Shown here piece by piece: positions 10,025 through 19,548 of a stretch of 64,000 nt of DNA. The notes beneath the pieces were generated by a model. It searched no databases, was not told the DNA's origin, and saw only the letters and a program-made list of their open reading frames with translations. Position 1 is the stretch's first letter. Every line of letters begins with the position of its first letter. The position numbers and the translations under genes are program-made. Source of the stretch: Gracilaria vermiculophylla (taxonomy: Eukaryota; Rhodophyta; Florideophyceae; Gracilariales; Gracilariaceae); assembly GCA_019155205.2 (NCBI GenBank), contig JAHNZQ020000004.1, positions 1,349,799-1,413,798 on the forward strand. The letters run 5' to 3'.

Positions 10025-10453
10025 ATGAGCTGGGACCCGTACGTAGAAACGCTAGTGGAAGCCGGCTTCCATCACGCTTGCATCGCCGGGCATGACGGAC
10101 ACATCTGGGGAACAACACCGAACTTCAAGGTGCAACCCAAAGAAATCCTCCGTCTCCACTCCGTTCTCATAGACGACGCGGACGCAGTACAAGCCACCCG
10201 GCAGAACGGTTTCGCCCTGTGCACGATGCCGTACGCGCTGAACAGACTCGACGACCCAGAAGACGACTTGAGAATGCTGATTGGGCGCTGCAAAAAGGCC
10301 GGCAAGCCGGCGCGCGGCGCCATTGTCGCAAAGACCGCCAAGAGCATCATCGTCGGCATTCATGACCCGGTGTACAGCGACGGGAAATCGTTTGGGCGCG
10401 CCAAAGTGGCCGTGTTTCAACTGGCAGAAACTTTGATCGCGATGAGTTTTTGA
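10025..10453 (+). CDS. Profilin
   Basis: A 142-aa small actin-binding protein that binds actin monomers, proline-rich tracts and phosphoinositides, and so controls filament growth. The start at 10025 is chosen because MSWDPYVETLVEAG is the typical profilin N-terminus (MSWQxYVD). Other family marks are the IAGHDGHIWGTTPNF core, GAIVAKTAKSIIVGIHD in the middle beta strands, and the final helix ending VAVFQLAETLIAM. A loop around residues 60-95 (NRLDDPEDDLRMLIGR region) is longer than in the usual 125-135-aa members. Convergent with the phycobilin lyase gene; the stops are 80 bases apart. Confidence 0.93.
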   Translation: MSWDPYVETLVEAGFHHACIAGHDGHIWGTTPNFKVQPKEILRLHSVLIDDADAVQATRQNGFALCTMPYALNRLDDPEDDLRMLIGRCKKAGKPARGAIVAKTAKSIIVGIHDPVYSDGKSFGRAKVAVFQLAETLIAMSF

Positions 10454-10532
10454 AGGCTCGGTAACTTTCTCTATCTTTCGTGCTTTTAACAAAACAATAA
10501 CGATAAGCGGGGTTTTGGGGGTTGGCGCAAGC

Positions 10533-11693
10533 TCATGGTATGTAACCGTGCGGTGGCGAATACTGCTTTGAAACAGTCCATTCGCAGTTGCTCCCCGGTC
10601 GCACTCGCCGCATTTTGTAGGGCACGCCGAGTCGATTGCCATAAATGAACTGATCATCGAGATCAAAGCCGCGATCGGCAACCCACAAGTCCTCGCTGGT
10701 CAACAACAAGTCGTCCTTGACCTTTATTCGCGCGCCAATGTCCCTGGAGTAAACCTCACAGCCGCCGCCCTTCATGTAGCCGACAAAGCGAGCGCCGGCT
10801 TCAATGCCAAGCGCCTGGCAGGCCTCATCGCACTGATCACCGGGCGGCACGTAGCGCTCCCAAAACACCTCACACCCCTGCATCCAGTCGTACACGTCGT
10901 CGGCATCCCACTGAATGTGGTCCAGTTGGTAGTTGGCGGCCTTGAGCAGGCGCTCGGTCTCCTCGTAAAAGCGCAGGATCCTCATTTCGATGACGCCCCT
11001 GTCCGAGAAGTCCCTCGCGCGCACCTGGTACAGGCGCGAGCGGAAGACGAGCTGCGAGTTGCCGTTGAAGTAGTACTTGGCGAACAGCAGGTCCGAGGCG
11101 ACCTGGGTGATGGAGCAGTGGATGTGCTCGTGGCCGCCGCCCTCCCTCGGGAAGACGCCGCGCGCCCTCTCGCGGCAGACCTGGTCGTAGTTGTCAAACT
11201 CGCCCGCGAACCACTTGAGGAAGTGTTGCAGGTTGTCCTTGGCGTGCGCGTACTGCAGCAGGCGCTGGGCAATGGCCGACGACGAGTACGAGACGTCGCG
11301 CGGGGCGCGCGCGACGCCCAGCGAGGCGGTCGGGGCGGCAATCCTGGTGAAGGCGGCAAACGATTTGTACGGGTCGCTGGCGGAAACGTCGGTTGAATCG
11401 GCGTAGCACACGGGTGCGGGCGGGGGCGGCGAGAGAGAAGGGGGCGAGGGGAACTGCTCGGACCTCCACTTGATCTCCAGCACGGAGTCGGTGAGGACGC
11501 CGTAGCGGGTGAAGTGGGGCGGGGGGGCGGAGGGGCCGTCAGGGAGCGGATCGGCGGCGTTGGACGCGGCGGCGGCTCGGGGGGGCGGGCGACGCCATGG
11601 GCGGGCGCGGGGGCGGCGCGAGCGCTGCAGACCGCGGCGGCGAGCGGGAGGCAGCGGCGGGGAGGCGGTGAAGGCGAGCGGAACGGGGCCCAT
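10533..11693 (-). CDS. CpeT/CpcT-type phycobiliprotein chromophore lyase, plastid
   Basis: A 386-aa protein. The C-terminal two thirds match the CpeT/CpcT lyase family, which attaches a bilin to a phycobiliprotein cysteine. Visible family blocks: LQHFLKWFAGEFDNYDQ (opening, like WMAGDFSN), HEHIHCSITQV, VFRSRLYQVR, QGCEVFWERY, GGGCEVYSRDIG and LWVADRGFDLDDQFIYGNRL with the closing RRV. The first 90 residues after the ATG at 11691-11693 are rich in Pro, Ala and Arg with a PLAF near the start, fitting a red algal transit peptide. The frame is open far upstream (to about 12164), but that part is low-complexity GC-rich sequence. Nuclear coding of such a lyase indicates an organism with phycobilisomes. 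The substrate (phycoerythrin or phycocyanin) cannot be told. Confidence 0.85.
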   Translation of the reverse strand: MGPVPLAFTASPPLPPARRRGLQRSRRPRARPWRRPPPRAAAASNAADPLPDGPSAPPPHFTRYGVLTDSVLEIKWRSEQFPSPPSLSPPPPAPVCYADSTDVSASDPYKSFAAFTRIAAPTASLGVARAPRDVSYSSSAIAQRLLQYAHAKDNLQHFLKWFAGEFDNYDQVCRERARGVFPREGGGHEHIHCSITQVASDLLFAKYYFNGNSQLVFRSRLYQVRARDFSDRGVIEMRILRFYEETERLLKAANYQLDHIQWDADDVYDWMQGCEVFWERYVPPGDQCDEACQALGIEAGARFVGYMKGGGCEVYSRDIGARIKVKDDLLLTSEDLWVADRGFDLDDQFIYGNRLGVPYKMRRVRPGSNCEWTVSKQYSPPHGYIP

Positions 11694-12612
11694 GTATAGC
11701 GCACGGACAGAGGCGAGCTGCTGCGAGGCGGAGCAGGCGGCGAGCGGCATCGCGCAGCATTGGTGTGGCACAACAAGAGCTCGAGGCGCATGGCGGCGTG
11801 TGGTCGAGAGCACGTGTTGAGCACACCAGTTCGCGCTGCACACGTGTGCCACGCCGAAGGCACACGGCGACCACGTGTCGGGCTCGGCCGCGCATTGGTG
11901 AGTGCGGAGCTGCACGCGTGGCGCCGCAGCGCGTGACGTGCGCGCGACGTGCATGCGACGTGCTGTAAGCGCGCAATCTGAAGTTCGATGATGTGCGCAG
12001 ACGGCCGCGCGGGTGCGGCCCGCGCGGGTGCGGCGCTGGGCGATGGGGCGCCGATCGAGCGGCCGCGCGGCCAGCTGCTCTGCGCGCGGTGCGCAACGCG
12101 CCCGAAAAACGCCTGCCACTGCGTGGGCGGTTTGTTTACTAACTTTTGCGAGTCTCGTTCGCACGGCCGTGGCTCATACTCGCGTCGGAAACGGCCGCGC
12201 AACGGAGGCGCACATCGTGCCCCTTCAACTCGCAGCGCCGCGCAAAAAAAAAAAAAAAAGAAAAGCTCCGTTTCCCAGCAGAGCCTCTCGGCCTGAGCGG
12301 GTCGTAAAACGGCTCCCGTCATCCGCTCCGTCCAACGGACACTCGTCCGCTCGCCCCTTCGAGGGCGGCCGCCCCCAGGTTGACCCGCGCGCTCCATGTC
12401 TCGGATCAACTCCGCAACTCTGCGCAGACCCTCTGTCTGCGTCTCGTTAGTTCTCATGTTAAGGAAAAGAGCAAGTCTGCCTCTCACTCTCAGTTACATT
12501 TCACAACGGCTCCGTCGTCAGATATATATCATACCCCGCGTGCGCGCACATCCTTCATCAGTCAGCGCTCCACCTGGTGCTTTCCGCGAGCGCCCCCCTT
12601 GCACGCGCCCTG
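11694..12612. other. Intergenic, promoter of the lyase gene
   Basis: About 920 bases between two same-strand genes. It has a 16-base A run (12244-12259), a TATATAT at about 12519 and GC-rich promoter-like sequence. Long open frames here are low-complexity and I do not call them. Confidence 0.4.
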
Positions 12613-14004
12613 TCACTCCCTCGCGCAGGAATCGTCATCAGATTCCGAATCGCATGGGCTGTCGTATCCGAACCGGCTCAGCAGCACGCTTCTTGTCTTC
12701 GGCGTAGGTTTCTTGCCAAAGTTGGAGATCAGCACCGTGCCAAAGTCGCTCAAGTTCAGCGACTTGCTCTGAACCGACACGCGAAACGGCCGCAGCGTGC
12801 TCTCGTCCAGCAGCAAGAAGTACAGCGCGGGCAGGCGCCGAATAGCATCAGTCGCCGAAATGCGGTAAATCAGACCCGGCATCGTGGCAATGATGTTGTC
12901 GCGCAGGCATCGCTCCCCCAGGTGATCCACATAGTTACTCTCCTGCAGGTAGCGGAACACGTGCGGGCAGTGCGCCTCCATCGTGGAAAAGTACCCGCCC
13001 ATCGTCAGCCCCGTGCAGTCCAGCACGTCCAGGATCTGCAGCCGGTGCCCGATGCGTTCGCACAGCGCCTGTAGCCCGCGGTCCGTGATGGACGACAGCG
13101 AGCGCACAGTGAGCGACATAAGCGCCGAGCAATGCGTCCCAATCTCGCCCATGGCCGTGTCCGACAGCTTGGTGCAGTGCGACACCACAAGCGTGCGCAG
13201 CGAAGCGCCTCTGGCGCGCACCAGGTACGCCAGCGCGTCGTCGTCCACAGCGGGCACCGCTCCCACGTCCAGGAAGCGCAGGTGCGTGCAGCTGTCTGCG
13301 ATGGCGCACAGCGCCCGCGACGACAGCGCCGTGCAGCCGTGCAGCGCCAGGAACTGGAGCGTAGGCCCACACCGCGCCGCCAGCGAGAAGATGACGTCGT
13401 CGGTGACGCGCGTGTGCGAGAGGTCGATGCTGCGCAGGCGCGGGCAGTGGCGCGGGATGGCGCGAAACGCGTTGAGCGACAGGCGGCAGCGGCGCAGACC
13501 CAGGCGGTGCACGGAGCGCCCGCTGGCCGCGCAGATGGACATGAGACCGCGGTCGGTGAGGCGGCCAGAGACCCACAGCTCCAGGTCCGTCATGCAGCGG
13601 CGCCACACGGAATGCAGCGTGTGGCACGTGAGCGCGAGCGGCAGACTGGCGCGCAGGCTTTCCTCCGTAACGATGGTACGGGAGCCCTCGCGGGCGGGGT
13701 TCATGACATGCGAGACGATGAGCGCGAGCGCGTCGTCGGAAAGGTCGAGCAGGCGCATGGCGGGGCGGCGCGGACGTTTGGCCGGCGTAGTAGAGAGCGC
13801 GACGGCGGTGGGGGCGACGTACACGGCGGCGGCACTCTTCCTCTTCCGCGGCGGAGAACGAGACATGCAGGGCGGCGCTCGCGAGGAGGGAGCAGCAGCA
13901 GAGGGTTCGGCGGGCGGCGCAGCAATGCGGCGGCGCACACGCCGCGCTTTAAACGGCGGCATGGCGGCGACGACGCCGTTGACGCGGCGGCGAGAACGAC
14001 GCAT
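12613..14004 (-). CDS. F-box/LRR protein, paralogue 1
   Basis: A predicted 463-aa substrate receptor for an SCF ubiquitin ligase. After a basic, Pro-rich N-terminus comes an F-box-like segment (MRLLDLSDDALALIVSHV, about residue 80), then LRRs of the AMN1/FBXL type with repeated C-x-x-L/I and xLDLS/xLDVG patterns, such as LRSIDLSHTRVTDDVI and LQILDVLDCTGLT. The last 85 residues are not LRR and are shared with the neighbouring paralogue (GLIYRIS..., ALYFLLLDES, FRVSV, FGTVLISNFGK). It ends in an acidic serine tail. The open frame reaches 14166 without an ATG, so I use the ATG at 14002-14004; later ATGs are possible. Substrate unknown. Confidence 0.82.
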   Translation of the reverse strand: MRRSRRRVNGVVAAMPPFKARRVRRRIAAPPAEPSAAAPSSRAPPCMSRSPPRKRKSAAAVYVAPTAVALSTTPAKRPRRPAMRLLDLSDDALALIVSHVMNPAREGSRTIVTEESLRASLPLALTCHTLHSVWRRCMTDLELWVSGRLTDRGLMSICAASGRSVHRLGLRRCRLSLNAFRAIPRHCPRLRSIDLSHTRVTDDVIFSLAARCGPTLQFLALHGCTALSSRALCAIADSCTHLRFLDVGAVPAVDDDALAYLVRARGASLRTLVVSHCTKLSDTAMGEIGTHCSALMSLTVRSLSSITDRGLQALCERIGHRLQILDVLDCTGLTMGGYFSTMEAHCPHVFRYLQESNYVDHLGERCLRDNIIATMPGLIYRISATDAIRRLPALYFLLLDESTLRPFRVSVQSKSLNLSDFGTVLISNFGKKPTPKTRSVLLSRFGYDSPCDSESDDDSCARE

Positions 14005-14391
14005 TGCGACGGGCCGCGGCGGGGGCGGGGGCGGGGGCGGGGGCGGGGGCGCGGGTGTGGGCGGCGACGGGGGGGCGGCTGTGCGACAGACGCAGCGCGC
14101 AGCGACGCGCGCGGGGGCGCGACAAGCGCGCGTCGGCGCGGCCGCTGGGGGCACACGACGAGACACTGACTTGGCGGTGGCGCGCGCGCGTTTACTTCAA
14201 GCGATCGTCTACGTGGGGCTACACGTCACGCGCTGTCCCATGCACGACTGCGCTCATTGCGCCGCGTTCCCACGCATTGGCAATTCGGCAACCGCCTCAC
14301 CATGCATCTAATTCGGCCGCGCCCGCCGTCCCCGTCGCCATCCCCCCCGCGCCCCCCGCCACGCCCCCCCCCCAGTGCTGCCGCCTCCTAT

Positions 14392-15573
14392 TCACAGCCG
14401 TACGCGGGCTCGCTCCGCCTCCGCGTCCAGGTCCAGCCCGTACTGCGTCAGTAGCGTTTGCTTGACGTGCAAGTCCGGTGTCTTGCCGAAACACGACGCC
14501 AGAATGCAGCCGTAGTTGGTGAGGTCCAGGCACGCGCTGCCAATGCCGACGCGGAAGCTGTCGCTGGTTCCCGGGTCCACGAGCAGAAAGTACACAGCGG
14601 TCTTACCGTTGTGCACATCGCTGCCCGTGACATGAAAGATGAGGCCGGACAGGGCGGAGATGACGATCTGTCGCAGGCTACGTCCGTCGCAGCCGCGCAG
14701 GCGGCGCGCCAGCAGCGGGCAGTAGCGGCGCACGCTGTCCAGAAACGCGCGCGCCTTGATCTGCTCGCAATGCAGCACGTCCAGAATGGAGAGGTTGGCG
14801 CGCGCGCCGCGACAAAGCGCGTCCACGCCCTCGTTGGTGATGCGCGGCAGCGAGCGGCAGGTGATGCTCTGCAGGCGCGGGCACCAGCGGCCGAGCGCGA
14901 GCAGCGCGGCGTCGGAGAGCTGCGCGCAATCGGACAGCACGATCATGGTGAGCGAGCGCTGCAGCGCGGCGGCCACGTGCGCCACGCCGGCGTCCGAGAT
15001 GTTGGGCAGCGCGCCGATGTCCAGCACGCGCAGCTGCGGGCAGCGCGCGGCGATGAGCGCCAGCGACGCGTCGGTGAGCGCGACGCAGCGCCGGAGCAGC
15101 AGCGAGCGCAGTTGCGACGGCGCGGCGGGGCGCAGCACTTCGGACAGCTGCGCGTCGGACACGGAGGTGCCGGACAGGTCCAGGACGCGAAGGGCGGTGC
15201 AGTGGTGCGAGAGGGCGCGCAGCGAGCACGCAGTGAGGCGGGCGCATCGGCGCAGCGCGATGCGGCGCAGCGCGGGGCCGGTGTGGCGTGCGAGCGCGAT
15301 GAGGCCGCGGTCGTCCAGACGGCCGGTCTGCCACAGCTCTACGTCGGAGAGCTGGGCGTGCAGCAGGGCGTGCAGACGGCGACAGGTGAGGGCGAGCGGG
15401 AGGGCGGCTACGAAGCCGGCCTCGAGCACGGGCGAGTGCGAGCCGACGTTGAGGGGTGCGAGCAGCTCGAGAAAGACTCGGGCGAGGACGTCGTCGGGCA
15501 GGTCGAGCAGACGGTGGGGGCGGGGAGGGGGAGGCGGACGTCGAAGCCATCGGAGGAAAGGCAGTGCGGCCAT
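14392..15573 (-). CDS. F-box/LRR protein, paralogue 2
   Basis: A 393-aa neighbour and paralogue of the 12613-14004 gene, same strand, 388 bases away. Layout: F-box-like RLLDLPDDVLARVFLELL (about residue 20), then six to eight LRRs (LRVLDLSGTSVSDAQL, LRVLDIGALPNISDAGV, LSILDVLHCEQIK), then the same C-terminal module: GLIFHVTGSDV, AVYFLLVDPGT, FRVGIGS, CLDLTNYGCILASCFGK, TLLTQYGLD. It lacks the long basic N-terminus of its partner. Likely an adaptor of an SCF ubiquitin ligase. The pair probably arose by tandem duplication; the two have diverged in every repeat, so the duplication is old. The ATG at 15571-15573 is a natural start. Confidence 0.85.
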   Translation of the reverse strand: MAALPFLRWLRRPPPPPRPHRLLDLPDDVLARVFLELLAPLNVGSHSPVLEAGFVAALPLALTCRRLHALLHAQLSDVELWQTGRLDDRGLIALARHTGPALRRIALRRCARLTACSLRALSHHCTALRVLDLSGTSVSDAQLSEVLRPAAPSQLRSLLLRRCVALTDASLALIAARCPQLRVLDIGALPNISDAGVAHVAAALQRSLTMIVLSDCAQLSDAALLALGRWCPRLQSITCRSLPRITNEGVDALCRGARANLSILDVLHCEQIKARAFLDSVRRYCPLLARRLRGCDGRSLRQIVISALSGLIFHVTGSDVHNGKTAVYFLLVDPGTSDSFRVGIGSACLDLTNYGCILASCFGKTPDLHVKQTLLTQYGLDLDAEAERARVRL

Positions 15574-16151
15574 GGCGGGTATGGGGGGGGAGCGCGGCGG
15601 GGGGGAGCGGGCAGCAGGCGGCGGCAGGTCGGCGACTGGGAGGCTGATATCGGCATGACGGGGAGAGGGGAGGAGGGTGAGGAGCGCGTGGCGGCTGAGG
15701 GGCGCTCAGCGGCGGTGCTGACACGCGTGGGGGCGGCGGCGCGGCGGCGTGGAGGGGGGTGTGGTGGGGGGGGGGGGCGCGGCGGAGGAGCGCGGGGACG
15801 GCGCGCTCAGCCAGGGCGCGGCGTAGCTCGACGGCGGCGCGCGCGCGACGTTACGCGCGCGGCCACGTGCGGCGCGCGTCGAACATCGCATTTCGATCTC
15901 TTCACTGCCCGTCGCCGACAGCAGCTGCGCCCGGTAGCCGCGCGCTGTGGCGGAGGATACCACACACAGACATGCGCAAAACCGGCGCGCTGCCGCCCCG
16001 CGGGGCGCGCACACGCGCAAGAGCGCGGCGCGCCCCGCCACGCGCCCACGTGGCGGGCGCGGCGACCGCTCGTGCGCGTGGCCGCGCGCTACTGAGCAGC
16101 TCCCGCGACGTGCGTTTCCGCCCAGTCTGCGCCCAGCGATGTCAGCGGATT
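15574..16151. promoter_or_regulatory. Shared promoter, F-box gene and UPRT
   Basis: A 578-base, very GC-rich space between two divergent start codons. It must carry both promoters. There is no obvious TATA box; an ATTACG-like and CG-rich blocks are all I can see. Confidence 0.35.
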
Positions 16152-17006
16152 ATGTCAGCCACGCGCCCGCGCCGCCCCACCGCCGATGCTATCGCCGCGC
16201 GGGCGCCGTTCACCCGCCTCGCCGACGCGCTGCACCCCCCCGCCATGGGCTTCGAGCTCGACGGCGTCCGCTGCCCGCAGCTGCACGTGCACCAGCAGAC
16301 GGCGCAGTTGCGCTGCCTCATGACCACGCTCTGCGACAAGCACTGCCCCCCCTCCGACTGGGTCTTCACCGCCGACCGAGTCAACCGGTGAGTTCCCCCC
16401 CACCACGCCGCCCCACCCATGCCGCACCCCTTCCCCACTAATGCCGCCCCTCCCCCCCGCCCCAGCATCATGGTCGAGTTCGCCCTCAACTTCCTCCCCG
16501 TCCAGCCGCACCACGTCATCACCCCCGTCGACGACCAGCCGCTCTCCGGCGTCAAGTTTGCCGGCCGCATCGTCGGCGTCTCCATCGTGCGTGCCGGCGA
16601 GGCAATGGAGACCGCACTGCGCTCGTGCTGTCGCAATGTCCGCCTCGGCAAGATCCTCGTGCAGCGCGACGAGCACACCGCCACCCCCCGCTACTACATG
16701 GCCAAGCTGCCGCACGACGTCGCCACGCGCCACGTCCTGCTCATGGATCCCATGCTGGCCACCGGCGGCTCCGCCCTCATGGCCATCGGCAAGCTGCTCG
16801 ACGCCGGCGTCCTCGAGCACAACATCATCTTCGTCAACGTCGTCGCCGCCCCCGAGGGCATTCGAACCCTCCTGGCCAAGCACCCGGCAATTCAGATTTG
16901 CACCGCCAGCATCGCCGATGGCCTCAACTCGCACAAATACATTCGCAAGTCGCTGGGCGATTTTGGTGACCGCTATTTCGGCACGCAGCCGTGCGAACCC
17001 AGCTGA
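16152..17006 (+). CDS. Uracil phosphoribosyltransferase, one intron
   Basis: Two exons, 16152-16387 and 16466-17006, give 258 aa. The 78-base intron starts GTGAGT and ends in a C-rich tract with CCCCAG; splicing restores an Arg codon and joins DRVNR to IMVEFALNFLP. The enzyme makes UMP from uracil and PRPP in pyrimidine salvage. Marks: the flap GVSIVRAGEAMETALR, the PRPP-binding loop MDPMLATGGSALMA, and the C-terminal IADGLNSHKYI...LGDFGDRYFGT that binds uracil. It stands alone rather than fused to uridine kinase as in plants. A second downstream ATG lies in the N-terminal region, so the exact start is not certain; no clear organelle signal is seen. Confidence 0.92.
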
Positions 17007-17220
17007 TGACTTGCACTCACAACCCGTAAACTTTTGCCGCTCAGCAAATCCCCCTCGCTCACCCTCTCTTCAGTGCGTGCGGAAGCCTCTGCATCTGAAG
17101 TACAGTGCCTCAGCCCGCATTAGGTTACCCAGCCCCCACCCGCCAAGCGGGCCGTCCACATAACGTACGTTACAATCCCTGTCAACAACCCCCCCCCCAC
17201 CCCCCCCGCCGTACCAAACC

Positions 17221-18108
17221 ATGCATTGTTTCATTGCCCCCGCCCTGCCCACACGTACATCTCCGTCGCACCTGGCCCTGGCCCCAAACCTGCTCACCCT
17301 TTGTCCGCCTCCCCGCGCCACCCAGCTCATCCGTGCCTCAAGCGGCTCCGCGTCGGAACCTCTTGCTCCGGGCCCTGTTCACCTCATCGGCACAGGGCCA
17401 GCCGCGCCTGATCTGCTCACCGCGGCCGCGCTGCGAAAGCTTCGCCAAGCCGACGTGATTGTGTACGACCGTCTTGTAAGCCGCCATCTGCTCTCGCTGG
17501 CCTCCCCGGCCGCGCAGCAGATATGCGTCGGCAAGGCACGCGCGGTGGGCACGGGCAGTCAGCCGGCCATCCACCAGCTGTTGGCTGAGCATGCGCGTCG
17601 CGGCAAGACCGTTGCGCGCCTCAAGGGCGGCGACCCGTCCATCTTTGGCCGTCTCGGCGCCGAGCTTGCCTTTCTGCGCGAACAGCGCATCCCGGTCAGC
17701 GTCGAGCCCGGCGTCACCACCGCGTCAGCCGTGGCCGCCGCCCTGCGATTCCCGCTCACGCACAAGCACGTGGCGCAGGGCGTGTGCTTGGTCACAGCGC
17801 ACGACGATGTGCTTTGGGTTTGTGGTTCCATACTTCGCCATGTCACGTTAGTTGTGTACATGGGACTGCAAAACCTTGGCCCCTTACTGCACAGATTGCA
17901 GCAAACTGGTGCTTGCGGCAGCACAGCCGCCGTGGCTGTACATGCCGTTTCCACCGAACGCCAAGCCGTGGTCTGGGGAAACATAGACACATTGTGTGAC
18001 AAAGTGCGGGATGCGGCTCTCTCGAGCCCGACAATTGTAGTAATTGGGAACGTGGTGCGCCTAGCCCCCGAGTGGCCAGACGACTCGCGATCGGCAAGTA
18101 CAGGATGA
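17221..18108 (+). CDS. Uroporphyrinogen-III C-methyltransferase (SUMT)
   Basis: A 295-aa enzyme that uses SAM to methylate uroporphyrinogen III to precorrin-2, the first step toward siroheme for sulfite and nitrite reductases. The catalytic domain starts with VHLIGTGPAAPDLLT (53-67), followed by VIVYDRLVS, the GKARAV region, VARLKGGDPSIFGR (the SAM-pocket signature) and VEPGVTTASAVAAALRFPLTH. Residues 1-50 are a likely plastid transit peptide (MHCFIAPA, with an early phenylalanine). No CysG-type dehydrogenase/ferrochelatase domain is attached, so those steps need other enzymes. Convergent with the next gene; the stops are 230 bases apart. Confidence 0.93.
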   Translation: MHCFIAPALPTRTSPSHLALAPNLLTLCPPPRATQLIRASSGSASEPLAPGPVHLIGTGPAAPDLLTAAALRKLRQADVIVYDRLVSRHLLSLASPAAQQICVGKARAVGTGSQPAIHQLLAEHARRGKTVARLKGGDPSIFGRLGAELAFLREQRIPVSVEPGVTTASAVAAALRFPLTHKHVAQGVCLVTAHDDVLWVCGSILRHVTLVVYMGLQNLGPLLHRLQQTGACGSTAAVAVHAVSTERQAVVWGNIDTLCDKVRDAALSSPTIVVIGNVVRLAPEWPDDSRSASTG

Positions 18109-18338
18109 TTTCGCTGCGAGTACAGCTTTTATTGCCCTAGTTTGACAACTGCGAGCGCAAACAAACGAATACACAAACTATTATGCCGCACGGGGGCTGG
18201 GGGGTCCCCATGATACTCCTTACTTAAAACAGCAGCCCAAAGAGCGATTGATGGAGAAAAGCTGAAAGAACAACCGCACAAAAGCTTGAACGATAAAAAT
18301 AGGGACAAGCCTTCTTGGTTCCTATTCTTTCTTACATA

Positions 18339-19106
18339 TCAGTAGTTTTTCCATGACATACCCTTTCTAGGAGTGTCCTCTGGAAGCGGCTTAAGGTAAT
18401 CAGGGATATCATACACCACGGGTTCGGAGGGCTTCCTCGTAGGTGCTTTGGAGGCCACAGTCTTTGCCGAAGGGTTTGATGTCGAGCTTGGCGTCGTGCT
18501 CGACGTCGTCGTAGGCTTCGAGCCGCCGCTCAAAACTTCTTTCTTGATCTCTTTCGCGGTCTTGTTGCCAGTCTTCACATCAAGCGCAGCCTTCTTCACA
18601 GCTTCGATTCCGCCAACTTTGCTGACGTAGTTCTTATCATCAGAGAAAGTGGAAATGCCGAGCGATGACACTTTGACGGTTTGATACGCGGCCGGCTTAT
18701 ATCCCGGTTCGCCCGCTTGCGGCCGCATGACGACGGACTGGGCGTCCTGGCGACCCACACCAGCGCGCTCCGGAGCGTTTTTGAGAATGTCGTCCTTGAG
18801 AAGGTCCAAACCGCGCTTCTTGGCGCCTCCTTCGGTTCCAGAGACAACCGGGAGCTTTTGCGGCTTGGGTGCAGTCTTCTCCTTGTATCCGGGATCACCA
18901 GGTTGCGGTGCCATGTATGCAGTAGTGGAGGCGTTCGGGTCCTTCTCCTTGGCAGCAAAGGGGTTTCGGAACATGGGCTTCTTCTCTTCCATGACGAAGC
19001 GCGCCGGCGTCGCTGGAGCTGGACGCCGCGACACAGCGGCACGCGCAGTGCGCGCTGGCGCAAATGAAGAGGAAAACGAAGGCTGTACGAAGGCGGAGGA
19101 ATCCAT
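18339..19106 (-). CDS. Plastid-directed protein with repeated MxPQxGxPGYK, unknown
   Basis: A 255-aa protein I cannot place in a family. The ATG at 19104-19106 starts MDSSAFVQPSF, a red-algal-type transit peptide with early phenylalanine and Ala/Arg/Ser up to about residue 38, where ARFVME looks like a processing site. The mature part is basic and probably largely disordered. An 11-residue motif occurs twice, MAPQPGDPGYK at 65-75 and MRPQAGEPGYK at 127-137. Between and after these come short helical stretches (DLLKDDILKNAPE, GGIEAVKKAALDV) and a Ser/Thr linker before the tail PDYLKPLPEDTPRKGMSW. The design resembles a plastid linker or assembly factor more than an enzyme; a phycobilisome-associated role is only a guess. 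The frame is open upstream to 19658, without plausible content. Confidence 0.7.
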   Translation of the reverse strand: MDSSAFVQPSFSSSFAPARTARAAVSRRPAPATPARFVMEEKKPMFRNPFAAKEKDPNASTTAYMAPQPGDPGYKEKTAPKPQKLPVVSGTEGGAKKRGLDLLKDDILKNAPERAGVGRQDAQSVVMRPQAGEPGYKPAAYQTVKVSSLGISTFSDDKNYVSKVGGIEAVKKAALDVKTGNKTAKEIKKEVLSGGSKPTTTSSTTPSSTSNPSAKTVASKAPTRKPSEPVVYDIPDYLKPLPEDTPRKGMSWKNY

Positions 19107-19548
19107 GGCAAGCACCGTCGACTTACTGGGGACGCGGACGAGGACGAGCACTGCAGCTGCTGTGGGCAGAGGTCCGGCGCAGCAGGTCTGCGGCTTCAGC
19201 GGCTTCCGTGATGAAACGAACACGCACCGACAAAAAATCTGCAGCGCAGAGAGATCTTCGAGCAGCTCGCTGGCCACCAACCCTGCCCGCGGTGCAGCGC
19301 GCGCCGCCGTCCATACACGTGGCCAGGGCGCAGATGGTTGCTGACAGTATGCTGTGTGTCTTACAGCACATGCGCCGTGTGATGCGCCCAGCCAGAGCGC
19401 AGCTGCGCTGGACCACACTGCGCATGCGCATCGAGCCGTTCCGCATCGGAGCATGGAGGAACGCTGACACAGCGCACGCCATTCTTCAAAGGCGCGCCCG
19501 CCGTGCTCATCGGCACCAGCCGCTCGCAATGTTTCGAAATCGCCTGCC
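19107..19548. promoter_or_regulatory. Divergent promoter region
   Basis: A 442-base space between the starts of the plastid protein gene and the acidic unknown protein gene. I see no clear core element. Confidence 0.3.
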
